Origin: Hahella chejuensis KCTC 2396
Lineage (GTDB): Bacteria; Pseudomonadota; Gammaproteobacteria; Pseudomonadales; Oleiphilaceae
Direction of reading: 5' to 3'
NCBI RefSeq assembly: GCF_000012985.1
Contig: NC_007645.1
Span: 682,001-746,000, forward strand
DNA length: 64,000 bases
Below, piece by piece: positions 34,738 through 43,125 of this stretch (position 1 is its first letter; each line of letters begins with the position of its first letter). The translations under genes were made by a program, and so were the position numbers. The notes beneath the pieces are model-generated. The model saw nothing but the letters and a program-made list of their open reading frames with translations. It was not told the origin of the DNA and did not search any database.

Positions 34738-35715
34738 ATGGATGAGATAGTGAACAGGAGACTGCGCTGTGCGGTATTGGACGACTATCAGAATGTGGCT
34801 AAGACCTATGCGGATTGGAGTGCGCTGGAAACGCGCATAGATCTACAGGTGTTCAATCGCCATCTTGGCAATGAAGATGAGGTCGCCGCGCAACTGGCGG
34901 AATTCGATATTATTGTCATCATGCGTGAAAGAACGCCCTTTGGCGCTTCTTTGTTAAATCGCTTGCCGAGGTTGAAGCTCCTGGTGACCTCCGGGCCTCG
35001 TAACGCCGCTATAGATCTTGCCGCAGCAAAGGCCAACGGCGTGACAGTGTGTGGCACCCAGGCCTCTAAAGCGCCGCCGACCGAGCTTACCTGGGCCTTG
35101 ATACTGGGGTTGGCGCGCCACACTGCGATAGAGGATGCTGCATTTAAAGCTAATGGGCCTTGGCAAAATACAGTAGGCGTTGACCTCGCAGGTAAAACGC
35201 TTGGGCTGCTGGGATTTGGTCATATCGGACAGAAAGTGGCGACGATTGGTCAGGCGTTTGGCATGAATATCATCGCCTGGAGCGCCAATCTCACTGAGGA
35301 TTTGACCCGCTCAATGGGCGTGACGCTTGCGGAATCGAAGGACGCTCTGCTGGAGTGCAGCGATATCGTCTCCATACATCTGGTGTTAGGAGAGCGCAGC
35401 TGGGGGCTGATTGATGCGGAGGCGTTGTCGCGGATGAAAAAGTCTGCGTTGTTGATTAATACTTCCCGCGCTCAAATCGTCGACCAGACGGCGCTGGTGG
35501 AAGCGCTGCAGCAGAAGCGCATCGCCGGGGCGGGATTGGATGTATTTGAACAGGAGCCTCTGCCGGAAGGACATGTTCTGCGCACGCTGCCGAATGTGCT
35601 GGCGATTCCTCATCAGGGCTATGTCACAGAGAATAACTATCGCACTTACTACACTCAGATCGTCGAGGCGATTCAAGCTTACCTGGATGGCGCGCCGGTT
35701 CGGGAGATGAGCTGA
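34738..35715 (+). CDS. D-2-hydroxyacid dehydrogenase family protein
   Basis: 325 residues. NAD loop GLLGFGHIGQKVA, then the catalytic set Arg in NTSRAQIVD, Glu in VFEQEPLPEGH and His in IPHQGYVT. It resembles phosphoglycerate/hydroxypyruvate-type dehydrogenases of the D-isomer-specific family. The substrate is not evident. A hairpin (34652-34685) separates it from the SDR gene upstream. Confidence 0.87.
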   Translation: MDEIVNRRLRCAVLDDYQNVAKTYADWSALETRIDLQVFNRHLGNEDEVAAQLAEFDIIVIMRERTPFGASLLNRLPRLKLLVTSGPRNAAIDLAAAKANGVTVCGTQASKAPPTELTWALILGLARHTAIEDAAFKANGPWQNTVGVDLAGKTLGLLGFGHIGQKVATIGQAFGMNIIAWSANLTEDLTRSMGVTLAESKDALLECSDIVSIHLVLGERSWGLIDAEALSRMKKSALLINTSRAQIVDQTALVEALQQKRIAGAGLDVFEQEPLPEGHVLRTLPNVLAIPHQGYVTENNYRTYYTQIVEAIQAYLDGAPVREMS

Positions 35716-35725
35716 TCTGTAGCGA

Positions 35726-36178
35726 TCAGCGCCACTCGCAGTTACTTTCAATGCTGGCCGCGCCCAGATGCACATATCTTCGTTCCCGCGTCAGCTCGCA
35801 GGTGAAGCGCAAAGGGCGTCCCGCTAGCTCGTCATTGGGGGCGGGGCCGATTTTGATTGTGCTCCAGATCAGGTGTTCAGTACCGTTTACATCGACGTAA
35901 ATGGTTTGCGCCGCCCGGAACGGGATCGGCAACAGCGTCGCCAGCAGAGAAGCTTTATATAGAGCGGGCAGACGGAAGCTCCCATCCTGGGCGGTGCGTA
36001 CGCTGTCGGAAGATTTTTGACGCCATTCGACCCAGCGGGTCACAGTGGCGCCTGATACAGGTTCGCCGGCGTAGGTAATCACGCCGTAAACTTCTGAAAA
36101 CAGGCATACTTTGCCGATCATATCCAAGACTCCCATGTCCTGCGCAGACATCATGGCTAGCGTAGAGAATGATAGCAT
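35726..36178 (-). CDS. DUF6795-like secreted protein
   Basis: 150 residues. A short hydrophobic head is followed by VCLFSEVYGVITYAGEPVSGATVTRWVEWRQK, the start of a carboxypeptidase-regulatory-like (transthyretin-like) domain of the DUF6795 type. Two cysteines near the end could pair. Convergent with the dehydrogenase gene, 10 bases apart. The start is uncertain because the first 20 residues form a poor signal peptide. Confidence 0.6.
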   Translation of the reverse strand: MLSFSTLAMMSAQDMGVLDMIGKVCLFSEVYGVITYAGEPVSGATVTRWVEWRQKSSDSVRTAQDGSFRLPALYKASLLATLLPIPFRAAQTIYVDVNGTEHLIWSTIKIGPAPNDELAGRPLRFTCELTRERRYVHLGAASIESNCEWR

Positions 36179-36304
36179 GTTTCCCTGTAAGTATTATGTA
36201 AGAGGTTAATTTTAATATATATTTCATGCTTGTCTCCCTGTTGGCGAAAAGGCTTTTGGGAGACTTGCGCATCAACAGATTCTGGTCAGAACGGAGAGTG
36301 AAGA

Positions 36305-37054
36305 ATGAGCTTCAGGAGAAACGGATATAGGGATATCAAAAAGATTCTCGCAGTGGGGATGGCGCTGGCGTTGAGCGCCTGCGCCCAGCAGAGCGTCAAG
36401 CCGCCTTTGCAGAAAAACCTGGATCAGGCGTACGCCAATGCGGTCAGAGATGCTGAAATTGTGGAGCCGAATGAAATTTCAAAAAATCTGACGGCGATTA
36501 CGACGTTGAATCCAGCTCTGGAATGGAGTGGAGATCGACAGAAAGTGTTGGTGACCACCTGGACATCCTGGGACGGTTACGACAACTCAGTGGGCCAGAC
36601 GCAGACTCTGTCCAGAGAAGTTTGGGTGACGGTGGTTCCTGAAGTGAAAAGCTTCTGTCGCGCTCGCTATAAGTTTCCAGAGCAGACCATTTTGCGCCTG
36701 GAGCAATTACTGGGTTTGCCGCCTGGGGATAATAAAACCAAGTTCGTGGAAATGTGGGTGAGTCCGTCAGATCTGTTCCGCCCCTCTCCAGATCCGGAAA
36801 TCAGCGATCATGAAGCAGAGTTGGACTTCCCTGTGTCGGACCGTTTTGTCACTGTAAGCAAGGATCACAAGGCGTGGTTCAAGAACTTGCGTAAAACCTC
36901 ATATGGCGAGAACGGCTACCCCTGGACTCGCTTGGGTTACACCTATGATTGGGGTAACCCCGAGTCGGAAGTAGGATTGAGCGAGTTTGTCATACGCGCT
37001 GGAGCCAGTGTAAAAGTGCACAGCGTGACCAATACGATCAAATACTGCGAATAA
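36305..37054 (+). CDS. Lipoprotein, unknown function
   Basis: 249 residues with a lipoprotein signal (ILAVGMALALSAC). The mature domain has TWTSWDGYDNSVGQT, VTVVPEVKSFCRARYKFPEQTILRLEQLLGLPPGDNKTKFVEMWVSP and a PSPDPEISDHEAELDFP segment; similar proteins occur as uncharacterised lipoproteins in marine gammaproteobacteria (recalled, not searched). Function unknown. Confidence 0.7.
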   Translation: MSFRRNGYRDIKKILAVGMALALSACAQQSVKPPLQKNLDQAYANAVRDAEIVEPNEISKNLTAITTLNPALEWSGDRQKVLVTTWTSWDGYDNSVGQTQTLSREVWVTVVPEVKSFCRARYKFPEQTILRLEQLLGLPPGDNKTKFVEMWVSPSDLFRPSPDPEISDHEAELDFPVSDRFVTVSKDHKAWFKNLRKTSYGENGYPWTRLGYTYDWGNPESEVGLSEFVIRAGASVKVHSVTNTIKYCE

Positions 37055-37066
37055 CCGATAACGCTG

Positions 37067-37087
37067 GCTCCGGGCGCGGCCCGGAGC
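37067..37087. terminator. Strong hairpin between convergent genes
   Basis: GCTCCGGGC (37067-37075) pairs perfectly with GCCCGGAGC (37079-37087) around a three-base loop. It touches the stop codon of the minus-strand gene. A T-run is lacking, so it is terminator-like rather than a clear intrinsic terminator. Confidence 0.45.
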
Positions 37088-37726
37088 TTAGTCCAGGTAA
37101 ATCTCCACACGTTCTTTGTCCTTGCCGACATTCTTACGTTTCATGGAGATGCGTCCCACTTCGCCTGTGCGGGTCAGGTGCGTGCCGCCGCAAGGAACCT
37201 CCGCGAATCCCTCCACCCGCCAATAGCGTCTTTCCGCATCTTCGTCACTGAAAGCGCTGATGATGTCGCGGTTTTCGTCGATGAGACGTTGCGCGTCGGC
37301 GTCAATATCCGGCAACAGTGGGGAAATGCTTTGGGGCCAGGAGAAATCGATACGCGCCTTTTCCTCGGCGATATGCGCACCGACTTTATCGACTCTGCCC
37401 AGCTTGCGATAGAACAGTTCGAGCACCAGCTCCGCTGCAAAATGCAGCCGCATAAGGCGATATCGTCTTTCCCAGTCAATGGTGATTTCCACTGGATCGC
37501 CGACCTGAAGCGCATGATCTTCCGGCAGCTCGTAAAAAATTTCCTGCTCTTCCTTGCGCGCGCTGATCACTCTGAATCCGCCAATGGTTCCATGGTCGCT
37601 TTCCTGACCGCCGGAGAGCGCATAAAAGATAGTTTCCTCGACCGTAATCACGGCGTCCTGGACGCTGGTGACGTAGGTGCTGAGAGTTGTGAGATAGGGG
37701 TCTTCCCAGAATATTTTTCTTGTCAT
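37088..37726 (-). CDS. AlaX-like alanyl-tRNA editing domain protein with altered metal motif
   Basis: 212 residues of the alanyl-tRNA editing family (free-standing AlaRS editing domain). FYALSGGQESDHGTIGG is the family signature, and Cys178 with His182 (CGGTHL) the second half of the zinc site. The first half, normally HxxxH, reads H95-F-A-A-E99, so one histidine is replaced by Glu. Glu can bind zinc, hence activity is not excluded. It would remove serine or glycine wrongly attached to tRNA-Ala. Confidence 0.78.
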   Translation of the reverse strand: MTRKIFWEDPYLTTLSTYVTSVQDAVITVEETIFYALSGGQESDHGTIGGFRVISARKEEQEIFYELPEDHALQVGDPVEITIDWERRYRLMRLHFAAELVLELFYRKLGRVDKVGAHIAEEKARIDFSWPQSISPLLPDIDADAQRLIDENRDIISAFSDEDAERRYWRVEGFAEVPCGGTHLTRTGEVGRISMKRKNVGKDKERVEIYLD

Positions 37727-37935
37727 ACTTCAGCCTGAAAAAGTCCTTTAAACAGATACGCGGAATCTTCGCCAACCATAAGCGCGTTTGCAAGAGGGGC
37801 GCTTAATGGGGCCCCTGAACACTGTCCCTGACCAGGCCAAGAATGTTGCGCCAGAGCTGTAGTAGCGGGATACCGGCGTAACCAGATTCCTGGGTGTCGT
37901 TACATTCGATAATTACCCAATCCCATCGCAGGGTC

Positions 37936-37975
37936 TTATTAACATGCCAATATCATTGCCATGTTAATATAATCT
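37936..37975. repeat. Dispersed palindromic element, copy 2
   Basis: A 29-base core at 37939-37967 with arms TTAACATGCCAA and ATTGCCATGTTAA, nearly identical in reverse orientation to the core at 23522-23550, with the flanking TTA and AATCT also shared. It lies in a 285-base gap between the AlaX-like gene start and the aldehyde dehydrogenase stop; the rest of that gap shows no gene. Confidence 0.65.
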
Positions 37976-38011
37976 GATCATCCCTGAGACGAAAGGATGT
38001 TATGTATCAGG

Positions 38012-39388
38012 TTAAGCCATACGCAAATAGTAAGATTTGGCCTGGGTGAGTTGCGTGTAGGCGAGCTCCGATAACAGTGAGCCGCATCCAGATTGCTTAA
38101 CGCCTCCCCAAGCCAGGGCGGGATCAATATGAATACCTGGGTTCATCAGCACCGCGCCGGTCTGTAGTTGCTCCCCAATTGCCTGGGCGCGGGCGATATC
38201 CTGGGCCCACAGTGAGGCCCTCAGTCCGTAGAGGCTGTCATTCATAAAGTGGACGGCTTCAGCATCATCCTTCACTTTCATGACGCCCATAACTGGACCG
38301 AATGTTTCACTTGCCATCAATGTCATGGAGTGATCGACATTCGTTAATATCTGTGGCGCGAGGTAGGTGGAGCCCAGACATGAGTCCGAGAAGTGAGCGC
38401 TCTCAATGCAAGGCGTGGCCCCTTGGGCGATAGCAGCGTCCAGTTGTGTTCTGACCGCCATGGCTTTTTGTGCGCTCACCATTGGCCCCAATGTGGTGGT
38501 GGGTTGCATGGGGTTTGCTAACTTGTAGTGTTTAACTTCAGCCACCAAAGCGTCTAAGAAGTCCTCATAGATGTCTTCATGAGCGTATATGCGCTCGATT
38601 GCGTGATTGGATTGCCCGCAATTTAATAAAGCGCCTTTGGCAATACCAGCGGCGCTCATGTGCAATGGTGCATCTGGAAAAACATAAGCAGGATTATTGC
38701 CGCCTAATTCAAGGGTTAGTTTCTTGAAAGTCCCTGCGGCGGCGCGCTCTATAGCTACGCCGGTCGCACTGGAGCCTGTAAAGGAGACATGTCTGACTCT
38801 GTGATCACTGATCAAACGCAACATATCGGCGTCTTTGACGTGTAAATGTTGAAATACACCGTCCGGTAGTCCGGCCTCAAAGAAAATGTGAGAGAACCGC
38901 TCCGCGCACAATAGCGTCTGTGTGGAATGTTTGAGAATAACGCAGTTGCCAGCCATGAGTGCGGGGATAATCGCACTGGCTGCGGCGAGATAAGGATGGC
39001 TCCAGGGGGCGATACACAATGCTACGCCTAGCGGCTCGCGCCTCATGTAGCGGCGGAAGCCGGTTTTGGGTTGCGTTATGATGTCTTCAAGATACCTTTC
39101 AGCGATATCAATCATATACTCGACACAAGTTTCAGTGTCTTTGATTTCTTGGGGCGTCTCGCGTACTGGACGGCCTATTAATAAGGTGATCTCAGGAGCG
39201 ATTTCACGCGTTTGCGCCGCCAGCGTGGCGACTGCGAGACGGCAGTAGCGCGCCCGTTCTGTGATGGAGACGGTGCGCCAGATTCTTTGGGCTGTGAGTG
39301 CGCGTTCGAGCGCTGTGTTGATTTGAGTGTCCGTGGCTGGTTCCCTTTCCGCCACTAATGATCCGTCAATGGGTGAAATGATTCTCAT
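38012..39388 (-). CDS. Aldehyde dehydrogenase family protein with altered active site
   Basis: 458 residues from the ATG at 39388 (GGGAAG upstream; longer frame to 39523 lacks a ribosome site). The fold and order of motifs are those of NAD-dependent aldehyde dehydrogenases: CIAPWSHPYL, FTGSSATG, LTLELGGNNPAYV with general base Glu227. But the catalytic-loop motif GQSCC reads GQSNH, so Cys261 is Asn, and the oxyanion Asn of PWN is Ser130. Both losses suggest it does not oxidise aldehydes in the standard way. A glutamine synthetase-like gene lies upstream on the same strand, separated by a PEP-CTERM gene of opposite direction. Confidence 0.85.
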   Translation of the reverse strand: MRIISPIDGSLVAEREPATDTQINTALERALTAQRIWRTVSITERARYCRLAVATLAAQTREIAPEITLLIGRPVRETPQEIKDTETCVEYMIDIAERYLEDIITQPKTGFRRYMRREPLGVALCIAPWSHPYLAAASAIIPALMAGNCVILKHSTQTLLCAERFSHIFFEAGLPDGVFQHLHVKDADMLRLISDHRVRHVSFTGSSATGVAIERAAAGTFKKLTLELGGNNPAYVFPDAPLHMSAAGIAKGALLNCGQSNHAIERIYAHEDIYEDFLDALVAEVKHYKLANPMQPTTTLGPMVSAQKAMAVRTQLDAAIAQGATPCIESAHFSDSCLGSTYLAPQILTNVDHSMTLMASETFGPVMGVMKVKDDAEAVHFMNDSLYGLRASLWAQDIARAQAIGEQLQTGAVLMNPGIHIDPALAWGGVKQSGCGSLLSELAYTQLTQAKSYYLRMA

Positions 39389-39674
39389 AATCGTTGCTTC
39401 CCTATGCTTGTCGTCGCAATAAATTTCCCTCTGCTCAGCTTTAATTATTGCAAATTCCTGGGGGTTGTCGCGGGGTTTTACAAATCTTGTGGAACGTTTC
39501 CTATTTGATATTGAAGCTCCCATAGGCGGACGAAAGGGAGGGAGTTGGGGTTCCGATTTTAATATGCGTTAGGGTGTCAATGAGCTCTGCACTAGTTCTG
39601 TCGAATAGTCCATTATTTTTACATGCCGTGTAAGACAAAAATGCTTTGTCCTTATAAATCAAAGGTCTAATAGT

Positions 39675-39690
39675 TGGCATGCTGGTTGCT
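39675..39690 (+). promoter_or_regulatory. Sigma-54 promoter of PEP-CTERM gene 1
   Basis: TGGCATGCTGGTTGCT has the -24/-12 pattern with exact GG-N10-GC spacing and one consensus mismatch. Predicted start near 39701, 81 bases before the gene. Upstream, TTACA-N5-TGTAA (39619-39633) and GACAAA-N5-TTTGTC (39634-39650) are inverted repeats at about -75 and -59 that could bind an activator. The remaining part of the gap 39389-39618 shows no gene. Confidence 0.78.
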
Positions 39691-39781
39691 ATATAACGGG
39701 GACAATAAGGGTAAGACTCTTCACTATAAAAACTAGTATTTACGCTAAAACAATTTAACCGACATTTGTTCAGAGGACATC

Positions 39782-40474
39782 ATGAAGAAACTCGCATTTC
39801 TAGCAAGCCTTCCACTAATGCTGGGTGCAGCCAGCGCGTACGCTATTCCAGCTTCTTACGGCACTGCTACTCACGACACAACTGCGTGGCAAGAACTGGC
39901 TGACGCGCCTAATGGCGATTCCTACGGCGTTTCCTGGACTACTGACGGCGGCGCAAGCTGGGGTCGTAATGACCTGACCGTCGGTCAAACCGTTCAATTC
40001 AAATTCAACGTTCACAAGCAAAACGTGGGTACTCACTACGCCGACCTGATGAAGGCCTGGATTGACTGGGACCAAAATGGCGTATTCGACGCTAGTGACG
40101 AAATCGCATACGGCGAGCACAAGCTGGATGACTTCGAGCATGTTCAAGGTATGTGGCAAGCGCCGACTAACCCCGATTTCTCATTTTTCTCAAGCGAATA
40201 TACTCTGACCAACTCTGACGTGGGCGACTTCTGGTTGCGCGCTATCGTTACTTGCACCCACTCTATCACCAACATGTATGGTGGTTCTTGGGGCGATCAG
40301 TGGACTCCAACCTACACTGGCAACTATCAGAACCTGATGACTCCAACCGGTCACTACTATCAAGGTGAAACGGAAGAGTGGAAAATCTCCGTTCACTCTG
40401 TGCCTGAGCCCACTACTTTCGCACTGTTGGGCCTGGGTCTAGTTGGCCTGGTGGCTAGAAAGCGCGTTAAATAA
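39782..40474 (+). CDS. PEP-CTERM sorted secreted protein with GEVED-like domain
   Basis: 230 residues: signal peptide (1-22, ASAYA), a mature beta domain containing MKAWIDWDQNGVFDASDEIAYGE, the signature of GEVED domains, and a C-terminal sorting signal VPEPTTFALLGLGLVGL followed by RKRVK. Exosortase cuts such tails and the proteins go to the cell surface or exopolysaccharide matrix. No exosortase is in the window. AGAGGACATC precedes the ATG. It lies between two minus-strand metabolic genes, as if inserted. Confidence 0.92.
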   Translation: MKKLAFLASLPLMLGAASAYAIPASYGTATHDTTAWQELADAPNGDSYGVSWTTDGGASWGRNDLTVGQTVQFKFNVHKQNVGTHYADLMKAWIDWDQNGVFDASDEIAYGEHKLDDFEHVQGMWQAPTNPDFSFFSSEYTLTNSDVGDFWLRAIVTCTHSITNMYGGSWGDQWTPTYTGNYQNLMTPTGHYYQGETEEWKISVHSVPEPTTFALLGLGLVGLVARKRVK

Positions 40475-40571
40475 GATATAACTACCGCTAGCTTAATGAT
40501 TCTGGATCGGAGGGAGAGTCTTTTCCTCTGGTCCAGGCATCGTTACTCCCTTCTTGACTTGGCGCTGATAT

Positions 40572-41939
40572 TCAGATTATTTCGAAGTAGCGTTCCAACT
40601 CCCACATTGAAATATGTTTTCTATATTCCCGCTCTTCCCATTCGCGAGTTGCTGCAAAGTGTTCGACAAAAGGGGAACCAAAGAAGTCTCTGGCCATCTG
40701 ACAGTTTTTCAGGCGTTGCGCCGCCTCCCATAAAGTCGAGGGAAACTGTAAGTGTTCGGGAAATGTCTTGTCATAGGCGTTGCCTTCCACCATGCATTCT
40801 GGTTCAAGCTTGTTTTCCATTCCCCACAGTCCTGAAGCGATGACCGCCGCGAGAATGACATAGGGGTTGGCGTCTGCGGCGCCAATTCGATATTCCAAGC
40901 GTTGAGACTGTATGTCTCCGGGAATAACTCGGATAGCACAGGTTCTGTTGTCGATTCCTATACTGGCTTCAGTGGGCGCCCAGAAGCCTGGAATCAGCCG
41001 CCGGTAAGAATTAATTGTTGGCGCAATCATCGCCATTAGGTCCGGCATAAGCTTTTGTTGACCTGCGACGAAATGGCGCATTGTTGCGCTCATATTGGCC
41101 TCTCTTTCTCCGTCATAAAAGAGGTTCAGCCCGTCCCTGTCTTTTAACGATAAATGTATGTGACCGCTTTGTCCTGGATAGTCTTTTGACCACTTAGCCA
41201 TGAATGTGGCCGTCTTGCCTTGTTTTTGCAGCGCAACTTTAGTGAAAGTTTTAAATAAGGCGGCTTTATCGGCTGCATTTATTGCCTCATCATGGGCAAT
41301 TGCCGCCTCCAGGACTCCGGGACCAGTTTCCTCATGAAGGCCTTCAAGTGGGAAATCCATATCGTCCGCCAACTGGAGCAGACTCAAATACGTATCCGAT
41401 TCCACACTGTTGCGGATAACGGAGTAGCCAAACTCCGACGGCGCCATGGGGGTGAGGCCTTGGAACGACTTCTCCCGGATACTGTGAGGCGTTTCTTCAA
41501 AAACAAAGAATTCATACTCAAAGCCGCAATCGACTTCTACTCCCATGTCTTTAGCTTTGCTTACAACTCTTTTGAGCAAGCTGCGCGGACAAACTGCCTC
41601 CGCTTTATCAGCAAATTCAGCCAGAAAAAATACGCCGCCGCTTTCAAGAGGCAAAGTGCGGCAACTTGAGGGGATAATGCGAACCTGGGCGTCGGGATAT
41701 CCAGTATGCCAACCAGTGTATGCGACATTGTCATAGAGTTGATCCTTCACATCCCAACCCAGGACGACATCGCAGAAGCCAAAGCCTTTGTGGAGAGCGG
41801 ACAGGAACTTGTCTCGCGACATATATTTGCCGCGCATGACGCCGTCTATATCAAACACACCGACTTTAATGTGTTTGAACATGGAATCTTCGATAAGCGT
41901 GCGTGCGTCTTCGACGGATTTCACTTCCCTTGGGTCCAT
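40572..41939 (-). CDS. Glutamine synthetase-like ligase (PuuA/GlnT type)
   Basis: 455 residues of the glutamine synthetase superfamily. CGFEYEFFVFE and EETGPGVLEAAIAHDEAI carry metal-binding Glu residues, GQSGHIHLSL the ATP/ammonia-site His, and NSYRRLIPGFWAPTEASIGIDNRTCAIRVI the glutamate site. It lacks the adenylylation tail of GlnA and is more like gamma-glutamylpolyamine or related amide ligases. The usual partner of such genes is an aldehyde dehydrogenase, here the unusual one at 38012. Confidence 0.85.
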   Translation of the reverse strand: MDPREVKSVEDARTLIEDSMFKHIKVGVFDIDGVMRGKYMSRDKFLSALHKGFGFCDVVLGWDVKDQLYDNVAYTGWHTGYPDAQVRIIPSSCRTLPLESGGVFFLAEFADKAEAVCPRSLLKRVVSKAKDMGVEVDCGFEYEFFVFEETPHSIREKSFQGLTPMAPSEFGYSVIRNSVESDTYLSLLQLADDMDFPLEGLHEETGPGVLEAAIAHDEAINAADKAALFKTFTKVALQKQGKTATFMAKWSKDYPGQSGHIHLSLKDRDGLNLFYDGEREANMSATMRHFVAGQQKLMPDLMAMIAPTINSYRRLIPGFWAPTEASIGIDNRTCAIRVIPGDIQSQRLEYRIGAADANPYVILAAVIASGLWGMENKLEPECMVEGNAYDKTFPEHLQFPSTLWEAAQRLKNCQMARDFFGSPFVEHFAATREWEEREYRKHISMWELERYFEII

Positions 41940-42195
41940 AACGTCACCTGTGCAGTTCGCGGATGAAGAGGGCGCATTAATAAATATAACAGCTCTGAGG
42001 GAACCTGACGGGATATTGCAAGTCTGACTATCCTGGGTCTGACGTGTTTAAGACAGCAGTTGGACTAAAGTCTAGGAGTGGAAGCTGGGTCTGTGAGCGC
42101 TTTACCAGATACAAGGCGCCTATCGATCTGAATTAATATTTCAGTTCGCCGCTTCCGTTACTTTTTACTCTGGATGTTGCCTCTGAGGCGGTGGG
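41940..42195. other. Intergenic region between divergent genes
   Basis: About 300 bases between the glutamine synthetase-like gene and the YopT-type protease gene. It should hold both promoters. Apart from the inverted repeat at 42196 I see no gene or RNA. Confidence 0.4.
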
Positions 42196-42212
42196 GTAAA
42201 AAGAATTTTTAC
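42196..42212. promoter_or_regulatory. Perfect inverted repeat before the YopT-type gene
   Basis: GTAAAAA-GAA-TTTTTAC is a perfect 7-base inverted repeat with three-base spacer, ending 29 bases before the protease ATG. A repressor operator is likely from its place; it could also be a hairpin in the leader. Confidence 0.5.
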
Positions 42213-42241
42213 GAGATTTGTTGTTATCAGGAGTACGTAAA

Positions 42242-43024
42242 ATGCCCGTTATGTTTGATTGGTTAGCGCACAATATTTTGTCATTGCGTGTGGCGGGAGT
42301 ACAGAACTCCGCAACAGCCGCTGGCGGTCATTGCACTTGGCGCTTTTCGCAAGTTAAGAATCCGGTTCGAAGCTTAATTCTTACCAATTCGGATACCAGT
42401 GGCGGTATTTGCGAAATGTTGGCGGCAAAGTGGCTGGAAGTTCACGCCAATGCTGAGAAATATGCCCGCTCCGGTGAGGCGACTTCTTTGGCTGGCTGGA
42501 TCAGTCGCACTGGCGGAGAGATCGACCCTAATAAAGTCCGTCAGATTATGCAGATGTTTATAATCGGCAGTACGATGAACTCTGGGGCTGTCGTTGGCCA
42601 GCCAGGCATCGGCAGAGAAGATCAAAACTACGCGACGGAGCGTTGGTTGCAATCTAAAGGCGTGACCAGACGTAAGCATGTTTCCAGTGGTCCAAGTTGG
42701 TTTAAAGGCATGTCGCGAGGATCGACAGGTGATAGGGGCGGGCGCCGCAGAGATTTTTCGGCGGAAATCGGGCGGGCGATTACCTCCAGTGCGAAGTCAT
42801 ACAAAATGATTGGCGTCGCCGGGCCGAATTTCGCTCATGCCGTGGCTGCATGGAGCGATACGGATGTAACCTTTTTTGATCCTAACTTTGGAGAGTTCTG
42901 GTTCCCGACGACGACCGCTTTCCAGGGATGGTTTCCCCGTTTCTGGCATCTGGCGGGATATGGAACGCCAGCGATAGGCCTGAGCGAATCCTATGAAATC
43001 ATGGAGTATGATACGGTAGCTTAG
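42242..43024 (+). CDS. YopT/AvrPphB-family cysteine protease (peptidase C58)
   Basis: 260 residues from the ATG at 42242, which has CAGGAG upstream. The invariant triad of family C58 is present in order and spacing: Cys57 (GGICEMLAAKWL), His199 (GPNFAHAVAAW) and Asp213 (FFDPNFGEFWFP). YopT cleaves prenylated Rho GTPases and AvrPphB cleaves plant kinases after delivery into host cells. No type III secretion gene, chaperone or secretion signal is visible here, so the delivery route is unknown. A bacterial or toxin-antitoxin role is possible. The following genes encode an M50-like membrane protein and a DUF427 protein on the same strand. Confidence 0.88.
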   Translation: MPVMFDWLAHNILSLRVAGVQNSATAAGGHCTWRFSQVKNPVRSLILTNSDTSGGICEMLAAKWLEVHANAEKYARSGEATSLAGWISRTGGEIDPNKVRQIMQMFIIGSTMNSGAVVGQPGIGREDQNYATERWLQSKGVTRRKHVSSGPSWFKGMSRGSTGDRGGRRRDFSAEIGRAITSSAKSYKMIGVAGPNFAHAVAAWSDTDVTFFDPNFGEFWFPTTTAFQGWFPRFWHLAGYGTPAIGLSESYEIMEYDTVA

Positions 43025-43125
43025 TTTTTCAGGTAAGATAGCGGCCGAATATAAACGGCGAATAGCCTGAGAAGCGCCTGCAGTGTCGCTTCCTGTATTT
43101 CAGTCCAGCGATAAAGGAGCTAATT

